From contig NZ_CP118974.1 in NCBI RefSeq assembly GCF_029024305.1, forward strand, positions 1,643,069-1,707,068: DNA of 64,000 nucleotides, written 5' to 3'. Position numbers and translations under genes: made by a program. Below, in pieces: positions 11,096-25,952 of this stretch (within the stretch, counting starts at the first letter, position 1; every line of letters begins with the position of its first letter). The notes below the pieces were generated by a model, which saw only the letters and a program-made list of their open reading frames with translations, was not told the origin of the DNA and made no database searches. Source of the DNA: Mammaliicoccus vitulinus (GTDB taxonomy: Bacteria > Bacillota > Bacilli > Staphylococcales > Staphylococcaceae).

Positions 11096-14000
11096 CTACA
11101 TTTGTTCCGTTTTAAATGTCATGCTTTCAATCACATCTGCTAAAGCATTAGCAGTATCTAATGAAGTTAAGCAAGGTATTCCGTTCTCAACCGATTCTCT
11201 TCTAATTTGGAAACCATCTCTTTCATATAATTTCCCTTTCGTCATCGTATTCACAACGATTTGAACTTCACCTTTTTGAATGACGGATAGTAAATCATGT
11301 TCTCCACCAATTTTACCTACAGTGTATACTGGAACGCCTTGTTCCTTAAAGTATTTAGCTGTGCCTGATGTACCAAAAATGCGATAACCAATTTCATGGA
11401 ATCTTTTTGCAACCATTAAAGCTTCTGCTTTATCTTTATCACTTACTGTAAATAATGCTGTGCCTGTATCTTGTACTTTTAACCCACTAGCTGTTAAACC
11501 TTTGTATAACGCTTTTTCTAAAGTGCTATCTTTACCCATTACTTCACCAGTTGATTTCATTTCAGGTCCTAAAGTGATATCCACATTTTTAAGTTTACTA
11601 AAGCTGAATACCGGTGCTTTAACATACACGCCTTCTTTATATGGTACTAATCCACTTTCATAACCTTGTTCTTTTAATGAAATGTTAACAATGGATTTTG
11701 TAGCAATTTTAGCCATTGGAATATCTGTTATTTTGCTTAAGAAAGGTACTGTTCTACTTGCTCTTGGGTTTACTTCTAGTACAAACACTTCACCTTTAGA
11801 AAGTACAAACTGAATATTGATGAGACCAATGATGTTTAAACCTTTAGCTAATTTTGTTGTGTAATCTACTAATAAATCGATTTCCTCATCCGTTAAAGTT
11901 TGAGGTGGATAAACAGCTATTGAGTCACCAGAATGTACGCCGGCTCTTTCAATATGTTCCATAATACCTGGTATAACAACCGTTTCTCCATCTGATATTG
12001 CGTCTACTTCGATTTCTTTACCCGTTAAGTAACGGTCAATTAACACTGGATGTTCTGGACTAGCTTTAACAGCTTGTTCCATATAATTTCTCAATTCTGG
12101 TTCTGCATAAACAATTTCCATCGCTCTTCCACCAAGTACATATGAAGGTCTAACTACAACTGGATACCCTATAGCATTGGCATTATCAATTGCTTCTTGA
12201 ACTGAAGTCGCTGTTTTCCCTAGTGGTTGAGGTACATCTATTTTTTGTAATAATGCTTCGAATTCTTTTCTATCTTCTGCTCTGTTTAAATCTTCAAGCG
12301 TTGTTCCAAGAATTTTAACACCTTTTTTAGAAATTTTGTCTGCCAAATTGATAGCTGTTTGTCCACCAAATTGTACAACTACGCCTTTAGGTTGTTCATG
12401 GTTAATGATACTCATAACATCTTCTTCAGTAAGTGGTTCAAAGTATAATTTATCTGATATAGAAAAATCCGTAGATACTGTTTCAGGATTATTATTAATA
12501 ATAATCGCTTCGTATCCAGCTTCTTGTATAGCCCAAACTGCATGGACTGTAGCATAATCAAATTCCACACCTTGTCCAATACGTATCGGTCCTGATCCAA
12601 GCACGATAATTTTTTCTTTCTCTGTAACTACAGATTCATTTTCTTGTTCATAAGTACCGTAAAAGTATGGTGTTTCAGATTCAAATTCTGCAGCACAAGT
12701 ATCTACTGTTTTATAAACAGGGTTGATGCCATTTTCTTGTCTTAAGTCGTAAATTTCACGCTCTGATTGTTCCCATCTATGTGCAATTACTTTATCACTA
12801 AATCCATATTGTTTAGCCCATTGTAATGCTTCTAGGTTACCTTTATTGCCTTTTAAGCCGTGTTCAATATCGATAATATGTTTAAATTTATTTAAGAAGA
12901 AATAATCAATTTGAGTTAATTCATGAATTCTTTCTAAAGATGTTCCGCGTCTAATCGCTTCCCCTATAAAGAACAACCTTTCATCATCTTGTGCTTTAAT
13001 TCTTTCTTCAATAAAATCAAGTTCAAATTCGTCACCATTTGGTAATCCTAAATGATGCACGCCATACTCTAATGAACGAATAGCTTTTAGTAGTGATTCT
13101 TCGTATGTTCTACCTATTGCCATTACTTCACCAGTAGCTTTCATTTGTGTCCCTAAAACACGTTCCCCTTTTTCGAATTTATCGAATGGAAATCTTGGGA
13201 TTTTAGAAACAACATAGTCTAATGCAGGTTCAAACGCTGCGTAAGAAGTCCCAGTAACTGGGTTTAACATTTCATCTAAAGTCATGCCAATTGCAATTTT
13301 AGCTGCTAACTTAGCGATTGGATAACCTGTTGCTTTCGAAGCCAATGCTGACGATCTTGAAACACGTGGATTTACTTCGATAATATAATAGTCTAAAGAA
13401 TGTGGGTCTAATGCGAGTTGTACGTTACATCCACCTTCAATTTTTAATGCGCGAATAATTTTTAAAGACACATCTCTTAACATTTGATACTCAACATCAG
13501 ATAACGTCTGGCTTGGTGCAACTACAATTGAGTCACCAGTATGAATACCTACAGGGTCAATGTTTTCCATATTACAAACAACGATTGCGTTATCATTTTT
13601 ATCTCTCATCACTTCATATTCTATTTCTTTAAATCCTGCGATTGATTTTTCTAATAAACATTGTGTAACAGGGCTGTATTTCAAACCATTTTGAACAATT
13701 TCTCGCAGTTCTTTCTCATCATTACAAATTCCGCCGCCTGTTCCACCCATAGTAAATGCTGGTCTAACAATAAGTGGGTAGCCGATTTTATTAGCAAAGT
13801 TTAAAGCGCCTTCTAAATCATTTACGATATCACTTTCTGGTACTGGTTCATTAAGCTCATTCATGAGTGTACGGAATAAGTCTCTGTCTTCCGCTTGTTC
13901 AATTGAAGTAAGTTGTGTACCTAATAAGCGCACATTATTTTCTTCTAATACGCCATTTTCATGTAATTCAATTGCCATGTTTAAACCAGTTTGTCCACCT

Positions 14001-14269
14001 AACGTTGGAAGTAATGCATCTGGTTGTTCTTTACGAATAATACGACTTACAAAGTCTAGCGTTAATGGCTCAATGTAAACTGTATCAGCTATTTCTGTAT
14101 CAGTCATAATTGTTGCTGGATTAGAGTTCACTAAAATAACTTTATAACCTTCTTCTTTTAGTGCTAGGCATGCTTGAGTTCCTGCATAGTCAAATTCTGC
14201 AGCTTGTCCGATGATGATTGGACCTGAACCAATTACTAGGATGGATTTAATATCTGTTTGTTTAGGCAT
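11096..14269 (-). CDS. carB: Carbamoyl phosphate synthase large subunit
   Basis: A 1057 aa enzyme with two homologous ATP-grasp halves. The N-terminal half ([20 protein letters not shown]) makes carboxyphosphate and phosphorylates carbamate in concert with the second half ([19 protein letters not shown] near residue 555). A C-terminal MGS-like domain (from about residue 930, [11 protein letters not shown]) usually binds UMP or PRPP as allosteric effectors. The start overlaps carA by eight bases. The only CarAB in the window is in the pyrimidine operon. Confidence 0.97.
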   Translation of the reverse strand: MPKQTDIKSILVIGSGPIIIGQAAEFDYAGTQACLALKEEGYKVILVNSNPATIMTDTEIADTVYIEPLTLDFVSRIIRKEQPDALLPTLGGQTGLNMAIELHENGVLEENNVRLLGTQLTSIEQAEDRDLFRTLMNELNEPVPESDIVNDLEGALNFANKIGYPLIVRPAFTMGGTGGGICNDEKELREIVQNGLKYSPVTQCLLEKSIAGFKEIEYEVMRDKNDNAIVVCNMENIDPVGIHTGDSIVVAPSQTLSDVEYQMLRDVSLKIIRALKIEGGCNVQLALDPHSLDYYIIEVNPRVSRSSALASKATGYPIAKLAAKIAIGMTLDEMLNPVTGTSYAAFEPALDYVVSKIPRFPFDKFEKGERVLGTQMKATGEVMAIGRTYEESLLKAIRSLEYGVHHLGLPNGDEFELDFIEERIKAQDDERLFFIGEAIRRGTSLERIHELTQIDYFFLNKFKHIIDIEHGLKGNKGNLEALQWAKQYGFSDKVIAHRWEQSEREIYDLRQENGINPVYKTVDTCAAEFESETPYFYGTYEQENESVVTEKEKIIVLGSGPIRIGQGVEFDYATVHAVWAIQEAGYEAIIINNNPETVSTDFSISDKLYFEPLTEEDVMSIINHEQPKGVVVQFGGQTAINLADKISKKGVKILGTTLEDLNRAEDRKEFEALLQKIDVPQPLGKTATSVQEAIDNANAIGYPVVVRPSYVLGGRAMEIVYAEPELRNYMEQAVKASPEHPVLIDRYLTGKEIEVDAISDGETVVIPGIMEHIERAGVHSGDSIAVYPPQTLTDEEIDLLVDYTTKLAKGLNIIGLINIQFVLSKGEVFVLEVNPRASRTVPFLSKITDIPMAKIATKSIVNISLKEQGYESGLVPYKEGVYVKAPVFSFSKLKNVDITLGPEMKSTGEVMGKDSTLEKALYKGLTASGLKVQDTGTALFTVSDKDKAEALMVAKRFHEIGYRIFGTSGTAKYFKEQGVPVYTVGKIGGEHDLLSVIQKGEVQIVVNTMTKGKLYERDGFQIRRESVENGIPCLTSLDTANALADVIESMTFKTEQM

Positions 14270-15362
14270 TGATTGTACGCTCCTTCGCTTTATGTAATTT
14301 AATCATTTCAATAAATTCATCGAATAAATAGTTTGAATCGTGCGGTCCAGGTGATGCTTCTGGATGATATTGCACTGAAAATGCTGGATATTTTTTATGT
14401 CTGAGTCCTTCGATAGATTTATCATTTAATGCTATATGTGTTACTTCTAAATCTGTGTTAGCGATTGAATCTTCATCTATTGCATAACCATGGTTTTGAC
14501 TTGTTAAATCAACTTTACCAGTTTCTAAATTTTGTACTGGATGATTCGCACCTCTATGTCCAAATTTCATTTTATATGAAGTTGCACCTTGAGATAGTGC
14601 AAATAGTTGATGGCCTAAACAAATTCCGAAAAATGGTATTTTTCCTACTAATTTCTCGATCGTTTGTATCGTTTCTTGAACACTCTCTGGATTTCCTGGA
14701 CCGTTAGAAACCATGATACCGTCTGGGGAAATATTCATAATTTCTTCTATAGAAGTTTGATACGGTACCACTGTCACATCGCATCCTCTTCTATTTAATT
14801 CTCTTACGATATTTTCTTTTTTACCGTAATCTATGAGTACGATTTTATAACCGTCACCTGTAGAAATATAAGGTCTAACTGAAGATACTTGTGCTACTTC
14901 ATCAGTTGGCAACGGCTCTGTATTTAAACGTTGAACTAATGTATCAATTTCATCCACGTTGTCTGTGAAACCTGCTTTAAGCACGCCAAACTTTCTAATT
15001 TTACGCGTTAAACTTCTTGTATCTACACCTGAAATACCTGGTATATGGTAGAATTTCAATGTTTCATCTAATGATTTCGTCGATCTAAAATTACTTGGAT
15101 AGTCACATGCTTCTCTCACCACTACACCATTTAAAGTCGGACTTAATGATTCAAAATCATCTCTATTAATGCCGTAATTACCAATAAGAGGATACGTAAA
15201 CGTAATGATTTGCCCAGTATAAGATGGGTCTGAAATCGTTTCTTGATAGCCTGTCATAGCAGTATTAAATACAATTTCACCTACAGTTAAATCATCTGAA
15301 CCTAACGTATATCCTGTATAAGTCGTACCATCTTCTAATACTAAGTAACGTTTTTTTTTCAT
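14262..15362 (-). CDS. carA: Carbamoyl phosphate synthase small subunit (glutaminase)
   Basis: Hydrolyses glutamine and channels ammonia to CarB. The N-terminal half has the family start [17 protein letters not shown]; the C-terminal class I amidotransferase half has the nucleophile cysteine in [13 protein letters not shown] and the His-Glu pair in [11 protein letters not shown]. Length 366 aa. The frame extends upstream to 15395, but the ATG at 15362 follows AAGGAGGAAATATAAA and matches the family, so I use it. Confidence 0.96.
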   Translation of the reverse strand: MKKKRYLVLEDGTTYTGYTLGSDDLTVGEIVFNTAMTGYQETISDPSYTGQIITFTYPLIGNYGINRDDFESLSPTLNGVVVREACDYPSNFRSTKSLDETLKFYHIPGISGVDTRSLTRKIRKFGVLKAGFTDNVDEIDTLVQRLNTEPLPTDEVAQVSSVRPYISTGDGYKIVLIDYGKKENIVRELNRRGCDVTVVPYQTSIEEIMNISPDGIMVSNGPGNPESVQETIQTIEKLVGKIPFFGICLGHQLFALSQGATSYKMKFGHRGANHPVQNLETGKVDLTSQNHGYAIDEDSIANTDLEVTHIALNDKSIEGLRHKKYPAFSVQYHPEASPGPHDSNYLFDEFIEMIKLHKAKERTINA

Positions 15363-15363
15363 T

Positions 15364-18849
<3,486 letters not shown>

Positions 18850-18864
18850 TTTCATTCTCCTATT

Positions 18865-18975
18865 CAAAAAAAGATCCCTTCACAAGATATGCAAAGGGAT
18901 CTATGGGTACAGTGACACCTATCGTAATAGATGTATCCTGTCTCATATATACTCCTTTGCCAGTCTCTCGTACTG
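18865..18975 (-). promoter_or_regulatory. PyrR attenuator between pyrR and pyrP
   Basis: On the transcript: a PyrR-type hairpin CAGTACGAGAGACTG (18961-18975), with a CAGU/ACUG stem around the GAGAG core; an intervening segment that can form an antiterminator; then the terminator stem AGATCCCTT/AAGGGATCT (18872-18880 with 18894-18902) followed by seven T at 18865-18871. In this mechanism UMP-bound PyrR stabilises the first hairpin and lets the terminator form. The core departs from the usual AGUCCAGAGAGGCU more than the upstream copy does. Confidence 0.8.
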
Positions 18976-18991
18976 ATTTAAAAGGATTTAT

Positions 18992-19519
18992 TTAATTTAA
19001 TTTTACAGCTGTTTGATTATCGAATTCTTCTAGTTCTACAACAATTGATTCATTAGAAGATGTTGGTACGTTTTTACCAACATAATCAGCTCTAATTGGA
19101 AGCTCTCTATGGCCTCTATCAACTAAGGTAGCTAGACTTATTTTTCGTGGTCTCGCATGATCTAATATAGCATCTAATGAAGCTCTGACAGTTCTACCCG
19201 TGTACAAGACATCATCAACAATAATGACGTGCTTATCATTAATATCAACATCGATATTAAATGATTTCACTTTAATTGCATCATGCTGATTTTGAACATC
19301 ATCGCGATAATGTGTCACATCAATTTCACCTGTTGGCACTTGAACTTGTTCAATCGCTTCGATTTTTTTCTCGATTCTATTCGCAAGAAATACGCCTCTT
19401 GTCTTAACACCTAACAAGACGATATCTTTAGTACCTTTATTCTTCTCAAGTATTTCATGTGACATTCTTGTTAATGCTCTATTTATAGCAGCATCATCCA
19501 TGATTAACCTTTCAGCCAT
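18992..19519 (-). CDS. pyrR: Bifunctional pyr operon regulator and uracil phosphoribosyltransferase
   Basis: PyrR binds pyr mRNA in a UMP-dependent way to promote termination and has weak UPRTase activity. The PRPP motif [15 protein letters not shown] is near residues 95-109, and ILLGVKTRG-like [13 protein letters not shown] precedes it. Length 175 aa. The frame opens at a TTG at 19525, but the ATG at 19519 is seven bases after GAAGGAG. It is first in the operon and lies between two attenuators, so it is autoregulated. Confidence 0.96.
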   Translation of the reverse strand: MAERLIMDDAAINRALTRMSHEILEKNKGTKDIVLLGVKTRGVFLANRIEKKIEAIEQVQVPTGEIDVTHYRDDVQNQHDAIKVKSFNIDVDINDKHVIIVDDVLYTGRTVRASLDAILDHARPRKISLATLVDRGHRELPIRADYVGKNVPTSSNESIVVELEEFDNQTAVKLN

Positions 19520-19536
19520 ATTCAATCTCCTTCCAC

Positions 19537-19632
19537 AAAAAAATACTCACGTCTTTAGAAGACATGAGTATATACTGGTACCTATAAATAGGTCCACACG
19601 TACATATTAAGTCTTCTCAGCCTCTCTGGACT
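19537..19632 (-). promoter_or_regulatory. PyrR attenuator in the pyr leader
   Basis: The leader carries a perfect PyrR recognition core AGTCCAGAGAGGCT (19619-19632, minus strand) and, downstream, a 13-bp terminator stem (19559-19571 with 19543-19555, one mismatch) followed by seven T (19537-19543). This is the classical first attenuator before pyrR. Confidence 0.92.
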
Positions 19633-19663
19633 GTCTGTTAAAGACGATTTAATTGTTAAACCT

Positions 19664-19692
19664 ATATTATCGTTTTTTTCTGTTGATGTCAA
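19664..19692 (-). promoter_or_regulatory. Consensus sigma-A promoter of the pyr operon
   Basis: Perfect -35 TTGACA (19687-19692), 17-base spacer, -10 TAATAT (19664-19669) on the minus strand. The PyrR core begins about 30 bases downstream. A near-consensus promoter fits an operon controlled mainly by attenuation. Confidence 0.88.
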
Positions 19693-19732
19693 AGTTTATA
19701 TTGAATTAATTAAGTATTTTTACACGTTCTAT

Positions 19733-20656
19733 TTATTTTTTATCTTCGTGATTTCTTAATTTTTCTAATATTGTTGCAAAGTATTCAGGTAGTGGTGCTT
19801 CTTTTTCAATATATTCACCTGTGACTGGATGCTCAAAACCTAATAAACCAGCATGAAGTGCTTGACCGTCTATATTCATCGTCTTTTTAGGTCCATATTT
19901 TGGATCGCCGACCAATGGGAAGCCAATATGTTTCATATGAACCCTAATTTGGTGAGTACGGCCAGTTTCTAACTGACAATTTACTAATGTATATTTATCG
20001 AATTTATCAATAACATTAAAATGTGTCACTGCTTCTTTACCATCATCAACAATGGCCATTTCTTGACGTTCTCTAGGATTTCTTCCTATTGGAGCTTCAA
20101 TCGTTCCAAATTCATGTGGTATATTTCCGTGAACGAGCGCAGTATACTCTCTTGTCACCGTTTTATTAACTAATTGTTCAACAAGGCCTCTATGAGCAAT
20201 GTCATTTTTAGCAATCATTAATAAACCTGAAGTATCTTTATCGATACGATGAACAATTCCCGGTCTAATTTCACCATTAATTCCAGACAAATCATTAATA
20301 ACATGCATTAAACCATTTACTAAAGTACCTGTATAATGCCCTGGTGCTGGATGAACGACCATGCCTTTAGGTTTGTATACTACCGCTACATCTTTGTCCT
20401 CATAATATACTTCAATACCTAAATCTTCTGCAACGATGTCTACTTCTTCGATGACTTTCTCAGTAGCAACGATTACGTCGTTTAATTTTGTTTTGTAGTT
20501 AGCTTTAATAACACTGCCATTTACTTCAACTAAACCTAATCTAATCCAGTCTTGAATTTGGTTCCTAGACCAATCTGGGTTTAATTCAGGTAATAACTTA
20601 TCTATTCTAACGCCTTTTTCACTATCTTTTTCAATCTTAAATTCAAATGTATTCAA
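19733..20656 (-). CDS. rluD: RluD-family 23S rRNA/tRNA pseudouridine synthase
   Basis: A 307 aa enzyme with an N-terminal S4 RNA-binding domain (about residues 15-75) and a catalytic RluA-type domain. The catalytic aspartate is in HRIDKDTSGLLMIAK near residue 138, and the HQIRVHMKHIGFPLVGDPKYG signature (core RTHQIRVHM) follows. The start is TTG at 20656, overlapping the lspA stop as TTGA with GGAGG upstream. lspA-rluD pairing is common in Firmicutes. The exact target uridines cannot be read from sequence. Confidence 0.93.
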   Translation of the reverse strand: MNTFEFKIEKDSEKGVRIDKLLPELNPDWSRNQIQDWIRLGLVEVNGSVIKANYKTKLNDVIVATEKVIEEVDIVAEDLGIEVYYEDKDVAVVYKPKGMVVHPAPGHYTGTLVNGLMHVINDLSGINGEIRPGIVHRIDKDTSGLLMIAKNDIAHRGLVEQLVNKTVTREYTALVHGNIPHEFGTIEAPIGRNPRERQEMAIVDDGKEAVTHFNVIDKFDKYTLVNCQLETGRTHQIRVHMKHIGFPLVGDPKYGPKKTMNIDGQALHAGLLGFEHPVTGEYIEKEAPLPEYFATILEKLRNHEDKK

Positions 20657-21132
20657 GCTTTTTCCTCCTTACCTTCAAATAAAATCACAATGATTAGTAC
20701 AATTACGCCTATTGTTAAAGCAGCATCTGCTACATTAAATATCGGAAAATTATAACTAAAGATATATGTATCAATAAAATCAACAACTTCGCCTCTAAAT
20801 AAACGGTCTATAAAATTACCAATAGATCCTGCAATTAATAAACTTAAACCAAGTTGTATAACAGGTTGACCATATCCTTCATTTTTAAAGAACATAAATA
20901 AAATAACAAGTACAACAACAGTAACGATATAAAACAACCACATTTTTCCTTGTAAAATCCCCCAAGCAGCACCTTGGTTTCTATGAGACGTTATATATAT
21001 AGCATTACTGATTACTTTTATAGAGTCACCAACTTCTAATGATTTAACAATTAAAAGCTTAGTAAATTGATCAATTGCTATTAATAATATAATAAAAGTA
21101 CTCCATATCGGTATATTGTAACCTTTACGCAT
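20653..21132 (-). CDS. lspA: Lipoprotein signal peptidase (signal peptidase II)
   Basis: Membrane aspartyl protease that removes signal peptides from prolipoproteins. Four hydrophobic segments; the two catalytic aspartates are in GNFIDRLFRGEVVDF and FNVADAALTIG. The N-terminal signature ITSHRNQGAAWGIL is also present. Length 159 aa is typical. ATG start. Its customers in this window include the lipobox protein at 50544-51347. Confidence 0.96.
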   Translation of the reverse strand: MRKGYNIPIWSTFIILLIAIDQFTKLLIVKSLEVGDSIKVISNAIYITSHRNQGAAWGILQGKMWLFYIVTVVVLVILFMFFKNEGYGQPVIQLGLSLLIAGSIGNFIDRLFRGEVVDFIDTYIFSYNFPIFNVADAALTIGVIVLIIVILFEGKEEKA

Positions 21133-21201
21133 CTATATTTCACTCCAATCTTGATTATTTTACCACATAATACGACTGGAATGTTAATTTCATAAACAAT
21201 G

Positions 21202-21240
21202 AAAAGCACAAATCAACTCATTTTGATTTGTGCTTTTCTG
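21202..21240 (-). terminator. Terminator after ileS
   Basis: Perfect 15-bp stem AAAAGCACAAATCAA (21202-21216) with its complement (21223-21237), just before the ileS stop side and upstream of lspA. U-rich on the minus strand. Confidence 0.8.
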
Positions 21241-21245
21241 AATTC

Positions 21246-23996
21246 TTATACTAATGTTTTAACAACTGATTGACAACGTGGGCATAGATGATCAAGTTCA
21301 CCAACTGAACCTAATTCATCTGAGTAATTCCAACAACGTTGACATTTTTCTCCGTCAGCATGTTCAACTTTTACTTTAACATATTCGTAAGCTTCACCGT
21401 CTGTTAATTCATCAACTACATCAACTTTTGATACGATAAATAGTTGTTGTAAGTCTTGGAACTGACTTAAGAATTCTACAGTATTAAAGTCTTCTGAATT
21501 TGAAAGTGTGATATGCGCTTCTAATGATTTACCAATAACTTTTTCGTTACGCGCAACTTCTAAAGCTCTGTTCACATCATCTCTTACTTTCATAAGTTTA
21601 GACCATTTTTCAACTAATTCAATATCAACTTCATGTGGATTAGGCATATTCGTTAAATGAACACTTTCTTCTTCTACGTGTGGAATGTGTCCCCAAGTCT
21701 CATCAGCAGTATGTGGAATAATAGGTGCTAACACTTTAGTTAACTTCACTAATGTTTCGTTTAACACGGTTTGCATACTACGACGTTTCAATGAATCAAC
21801 TTCTTCGATATATAAAATATCTTTACCATAATCTAAGTAGAAGTTACTTAATTCTACGTTAATAAAGTTTTGAATATCTTGGTAAATATCTAAGTAATCA
21901 AATGCTTCATAATGAGATAACGTTCTACCAATAAATTGATTTAATCTGTTATGCATATATTGATCAATTTCAAGCATGTCTTCATATTTAACGCTATCTG
22001 TAGCAGGATTGAAATCACTCACATTACCTAGTAAGAAACGGAACGTATTTCTAATTTTACGATATACGTCAGAAGTTTGTTTTAAGATGTCATTTGAGAT
22101 ACGTACGTCTGCTAAGTAATCTACACTACTTACCCATAATCTAGCAATATCGGCACCCATTTGCTTAACAATTTTATCTGGCACGATAACGTTACCTAAA
22201 GATTTACTCATTTTCTTACCTTCTCCATCCATAACGAAACCATGTGATAGTAACATTTTATATGGAGAGATACCTTTAGTTGCTACAGATGTTGTAATTG
22301 AAGAGTTGAACCAACCTCTATATTGGTCACTACCTTCTAAATAAATATCTGCTGGGTATGATAATTCAGGACGTGTTTCTAGAACACCTCTATGTGTTGA
22401 TCCTGAATCAAACCAAACGTCCATAATATCTGTTTCTTTAGTGAATACTCCATTTGGACTACCTTCGTGTGTAAATCCTTCAGGTAATAAATCTTTTGCA
22501 TCTCTTTCAAACCAAATGTTTGAACCATGCTCTTCAAATAGATTTGCAACATGATTAATTGTTTCGTCTGTCATGATGATATCGCCATTTTCAGCATAGA
22601 ATACTGGCAATGGTACACCCCATACTCTTTGACGTGAGATAACCCATTCTCCTCTATCTCTAATCATGTTATATAATCTCGTTTTACCCCAATCAATTTT
22701 GAACTTCGTATCATCAATTGCATCTAAAATGTCTTGTCTTACTTTGCTGATAGATGCAAACCATTGTTCTGTTGCTCTAAAGATGACTGGTTTTTTAGTA
22801 CGCCAGTCATGAGGGTATGCATGTTTAAAGAATGAAAGTTTTAATAGTGCGCCAACTTCATCTAATTTTTCAGTAATAGTTTTGTTTGCTTTATCGTAAA
22901 ATTGTCCTTCGAATTCACCAGCTTCTTCAGTGAATACACCTTTGTCATCAATAGGACTAATAACGTCTAAACCATACTTTTGTCCTACAACATAGTCATC
23001 TTCACCATGTCCAGGTGCTGTGTGAACACATCCTGTACCAGCATCAGTTGTAACATGGTCACCTAGAATTAATAATGATGTTCTATCGATAAATGGATGT
23101 TGCGCTGTTACATATTCTAATTCAGAACCACTAAATTCTTTCTCTCTGACGATTGTTTCTTTATTCCATTCTAACGCTTCACAAACTGTATCTAATAAAG
23201 CTTCTGCAACAACATATTTTTTACCTTCAACGTTTACTTGAACATAATTTAATGTTGGATTTACAGCAATTGCAACGTTAGATGGAATTGTCCAAGGTGT
23301 AGTTGTCCAAATAACAAACGCTGCATCTTCATCAACGATTCCTTTACCATCGACTACATTAAATGCTACATATATTGAAGGAGATTTTTTATCTTGATAT
23401 TCAATTTCTGCTTCTGCTAATGAAGATTCACTTGAAGGAGACCAATATACTGGTTTTTTCCCTTTATAGATTAATCCTTTGGCAGCCATTTCACCAAACA
23501 CTCTAATTTGAGCTGCTTCGAATTCAGGTTTCAAAGTAATGTATGGGTTATCCCAATCACCATTAACACCTAAACGTCTGAAGTCTGCTTTTTGTAATTC
23601 AATTTGCTCTAATGCAAACTCTTTACATTTTTCACGGAACTCCGCTATAGACATTTCTTTTCTTTTAACACCTTTGTTCGTTAAAGCTTGCTCAATTGGT
23701 AAACCGTGTGTATCCCAACCAGGAACGTATGGTGCATAATAACCAGACATTGATTTTTGTCTAACGATGATGTCTTTCAAAATTTTATTTAAGGCATGTC
23801 CCATATGTAAATTACCATTTGCATATGGTGGTCCATCATGAAGAATAAATGGTGTATTCCCTTTATTTTTCTCTAAAATTTTATTAAATAGGTCTTTCTC
23901 TTTCCACTCTTCTTGAATTTGTGGTTCTTTGTTTGGCAAACCACCTCTCATTGGAAAACTTGTTTTAGGCATTAGTAACGTATCTTTGTAATCCAT
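21246..23996 (-). CDS. ileS: Isoleucyl-tRNA synthetase
   Basis: Class I aminoacyl-tRNA synthetase, 916 aa. The HIGH motif reads HMGH ([17 protein letters not shown], near residue 65), KMSKS is in [12 protein letters not shown] near residue 600, and the CP1 editing domain lies between them. The C-terminal zinc ribbon CQRCWNY...CPRC closes the protein. The length and zinc ribbon point to the ordinary mupirocin-sensitive housekeeping type rather than the longer acquired type (inference). ATG start with GAAGGAG upstream. Controlled by the T-box leader before it. Confidence 0.97.
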   Translation of the reverse strand: MDYKDTLLMPKTSFPMRGGLPNKEPQIQEEWKEKDLFNKILEKNKGNTPFILHDGPPYANGNLHMGHALNKILKDIIVRQKSMSGYYAPYVPGWDTHGLPIEQALTNKGVKRKEMSIAEFREKCKEFALEQIELQKADFRRLGVNGDWDNPYITLKPEFEAAQIRVFGEMAAKGLIYKGKKPVYWSPSSESSLAEAEIEYQDKKSPSIYVAFNVVDGKGIVDEDAAFVIWTTTPWTIPSNVAIAVNPTLNYVQVNVEGKKYVVAEALLDTVCEALEWNKETIVREKEFSGSELEYVTAQHPFIDRTSLLILGDHVTTDAGTGCVHTAPGHGEDDYVVGQKYGLDVISPIDDKGVFTEEAGEFEGQFYDKANKTITEKLDEVGALLKLSFFKHAYPHDWRTKKPVIFRATEQWFASISKVRQDILDAIDDTKFKIDWGKTRLYNMIRDRGEWVISRQRVWGVPLPVFYAENGDIIMTDETINHVANLFEEHGSNIWFERDAKDLLPEGFTHEGSPNGVFTKETDIMDVWFDSGSTHRGVLETRPELSYPADIYLEGSDQYRGWFNSSITTSVATKGISPYKMLLSHGFVMDGEGKKMSKSLGNVIVPDKIVKQMGADIARLWVSSVDYLADVRISNDILKQTSDVYRKIRNTFRFLLGNVSDFNPATDSVKYEDMLEIDQYMHNRLNQFIGRTLSHYEAFDYLDIYQDIQNFINVELSNFYLDYGKDILYIEEVDSLKRRSMQTVLNETLVKLTKVLAPIIPHTADETWGHIPHVEEESVHLTNMPNPHEVDIELVEKWSKLMKVRDDVNRALEVARNEKVIGKSLEAHITLSNSEDFNTVEFLSQFQDLQQLFIVSKVDVVDELTDGEAYEYVKVKVEHADGEKCQRCWNYSDELGSVGELDHLCPRCQSVVKTLV

Positions 23997-24019
23997 AAGT
24001 CTTAATCTCCTTCATCATT

Positions 24020-24195
24020 TAAATTAAAATAAAAAACTCTAAGTTGAAATAATAGGGACGACTTTAATCGCGGTACCACCCTCATTAACTCAACTTAGAG
24101 TTCACTCATCAACAATATATCATTTTGTAAACAGGTGATACCTAAAGCTTTGAATTCATTAGGCTCTCACTATCCCTAATTCGCTTAGCAATTCA
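24020..24195 (-). promoter_or_regulatory. Isoleucine T-box riboswitch of ileS
   Basis: The minus strand carries the T-box motif AGGGTGGTACCGCG (24069-24082). A specifier-loop sequence GGTATCACC offers the isoleucine codon ATC (24137-24139). A 13-bp terminator stem (24090-24102 with 24035-24047) is followed by T-rich sequence. Uncharged tRNA-Ile should pair with ATC and, through UGGU-ACCA-type contacts in the T-box bulge, favour the antiterminator. The leader begins close to the divIVA stop, so its promoter probably lies inside the end of divIVA. Confidence 0.93.
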
Positions 24196-24780
24196 TTATT
24201 CTTTAGACGTGTCCTCTTCACTTTTAACTGATTGATTATTTATCTGTTCTTGATTATTTTCTTCTTCTTTATTCAAAATGTCAATATTTTCTTCAGTAAC
24301 TTTTTGTTGATCGACATCATAATTCAGTAAATAATCCCAATCTTCATTTTTCAATAAATCTAATTGCGCTTCTACTAACATGCGGAAACGAGAGCGGAAT
24401 ACTTTAGATTGACGTTTCATATCTTCAGTTTGGAAACTGATATGACGCGCTTTTTGAAGTGCATCGTTAATGATTTGATCAGAACGACCTTCTGCTTCTT
24501 TAACAATAGCATCTGCTCTCAAAATAGCCGTATGCTTTGTTTCTTCGCCTGCTTTTTGTGCTTGTAATAACGCTTCAGATATTGTATTTTCAACCGCTTT
24601 AAAACGGTTGATATTTTCATCTTTATCATTTATTAAAGTTTGTAATTGTTCTTTATCAGCTTTTAACTTTTCAATTTCATTACTTAAAGTCTGTAAGTAT
24701 TCACGTACTTCTGTTTCATCTAATCCTTTATGGACTCTACTGAATTCTTTTTGTTTGATTTCTTCAGGGGTAAATGCCAT
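24196..24780 (-). CDS. divIVA: Cell division protein DivIVA
   Basis: Curvature-sensing coiled-coil protein that gathers at division sites. A 194 aa protein whose first 60 residues form the conserved lipid-binding domain (FTPEEIKQKEFSRVHKGLDE), followed by a coiled coil to about residue 150 and an acidic Gln/Glu-rich tail. ATG start after GAGGAGG. It is last in the ylmD-to-divIVA block beside ftsZ, as in other Firmicutes. Confidence 0.95.
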   Translation of the reverse strand: MAFTPEEIKQKEFSRVHKGLDETEVREYLQTLSNEIEKLKADKEQLQTLINDKDENINRFKAVENTISEALLQAQKAGEETKHTAILRADAIVKEAEGRSDQIINDALQKARHISFQTEDMKRQSKVFRSRFRMLVEAQLDLLKNEDWDYLLNYDVDQQKVTEENIDILNKEEENNQEQINNQSVKSEEDTSKE

Positions 24781-24798
24781 AAGTTTTCCTCCTCAGCA

Positions 24799-25572
24799 CT
24801 ATTTAAACAAAGTTCGATAAGTTATTCTTATCTTGCCTTTTTTAGACTCTCCATTGTTTGCTATGATCAAAGCTCGACCGTATCCTTTAATAGATAATAA
24901 GTCATTCTCTTCGACTGTAAAGTCTACTGATTCAATTTCTCTATGATTCACTTTAACACGTTTACCTTCGATAAGCTTTTTACTTATCGTTCTACTTGTA
25001 TTTGTAATATGTTTAATGATTACATCAAGTCTCATCGTGCTAACTGTTATATCATGAGTAATCCAATTCTCACTTGATTGTATCATATTTCCGAATGGAA
25101 TAGAACTCAATTTGATTCCAGCGCCTTTAATCTTTGTTAATTCCATCATAATATATGATTCAAATCTTTTTGTCAAAACAAACTGTATGCGATCATTGAC
25201 AATAATATCGCCAAGTTGGTTTCTATCTATCCCAAGAGACATAATCGTTCCTAAAACATTTCTGTGCGTCAGTTTAACAAACTTAGAAGGATATGTAAGT
25301 TCAATCAGAACAATTTCATAATCTTCTTCTGTTGGAACAAAATAATCTGGCGCAATGATTGCACGTTTTCTTTCTAATTTATCATCCCCGCCAAAATAAT
25401 GTACGTTCAGCTCGTCAAATCCTCCAACGATCGTTTGCAAAATATATTGTTCTCTAGGGTCTAAAAAATCTGTTAATACATGTTGGTAATTTCTTTCGGC
25501 AATTTCACATTTATTTAAAAATAAATCAATTTCTTCTTTTTCTTCTTTTCTAAAGTGTTGATATATATCCAT
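24799..25572 (-). CDS. ylmH: YlmH, S4-domain RNA-binding protein
   Basis: A 257 aa protein of the YlmH family. The S4 RNA-binding domain is at the C-terminus (about residues 180-245, ISKKLIEGKRVKVNHREIE). In Bacillus, YlmH has been linked to rescue of obstructed 50S subunits, which would connect it functionally to RqcH in this window. The frame extends upstream to 25611, but the ATG at 25572 follows AGAGGTG and fits the family start MDIYQHF. Confidence 0.92.
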   Translation of the reverse strand: MDIYQHFRKEEKEEIDLFLNKCEIAERNYQHVLTDFLDPREQYILQTIVGGFDELNVHYFGGDDKLERKRAIIAPDYFVPTEEDYEIVLIELTYPSKFVKLTHRNVLGTIMSLGIDRNQLGDIIVNDRIQFVLTKRFESYIMMELTKIKGAGIKLSSIPFGNMIQSSENWITHDITVSTMRLDVIIKHITNTSRTISKKLIEGKRVKVNHREIESVDFTVEENDLLSIKGYGRALIIANNGESKKGKIRITYRTLFK

Positions 25573-25643
25573 TTTTACACCTCTAATTATATAAAAAATA
25601 GGATGTGACATTTCGTCTCACCCTACTGTCATTCATTGTTCAT

Positions 25644-25940
25644 TTATAAAATAGGTACTACAGGCACAATCATATTAAATATATTGATTAAACCGACATA
25701 GAATAAACTCAAAGTAATAAATGCCACTATTGAAGATATGTCTAACATACCTAAAGGTGGAATGATTTTTCTGAATGGTTCTAAAAACGGTTCATATATT
25801 TTTCCTAAAAATTGTCCTAATGCGCCTTCTCTAACGCCTGGCAACCAAGATGTAAGGAAATAAACGATCATACCATATTGATAAATTTTAACTATAAATA
25901 ATACAAATCCTAAAATTGTACTTAATAATCCACTATCCAT
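25644..25940 (-). CDS. YggT-family membrane protein (YlmG)
   Basis: A 98 aa protein with two transmembrane segments and the family signature TSWLPGVREGALGQFLGKIYEPFL (core YEPFLEPFRKIIPP). It sits between sepF and ylmH in the standard division-associated order. Its molecular role is not settled in the literature I know; it is usually linked to cell division or osmotic response. ATG start after GAGGAAA. Confidence 0.9.
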   Translation of the reverse strand: MDSGLLSTILGFVLFIVKIYQYGMIVYFLTSWLPGVREGALGQFLGKIYEPFLEPFRKIIPPLGMLDISSIVAFITLSLFYVGLINIFNMIVPVVPIL

Positions 25941-25952
25941 ATCTTATTTCCT

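Noticed and set aside
21246-23996. IleS as an acquired mupirocin-resistance type
   Set aside because: The 916 aa length, zinc ribbon, T-box control and syntenic position fit the housekeeping enzyme.
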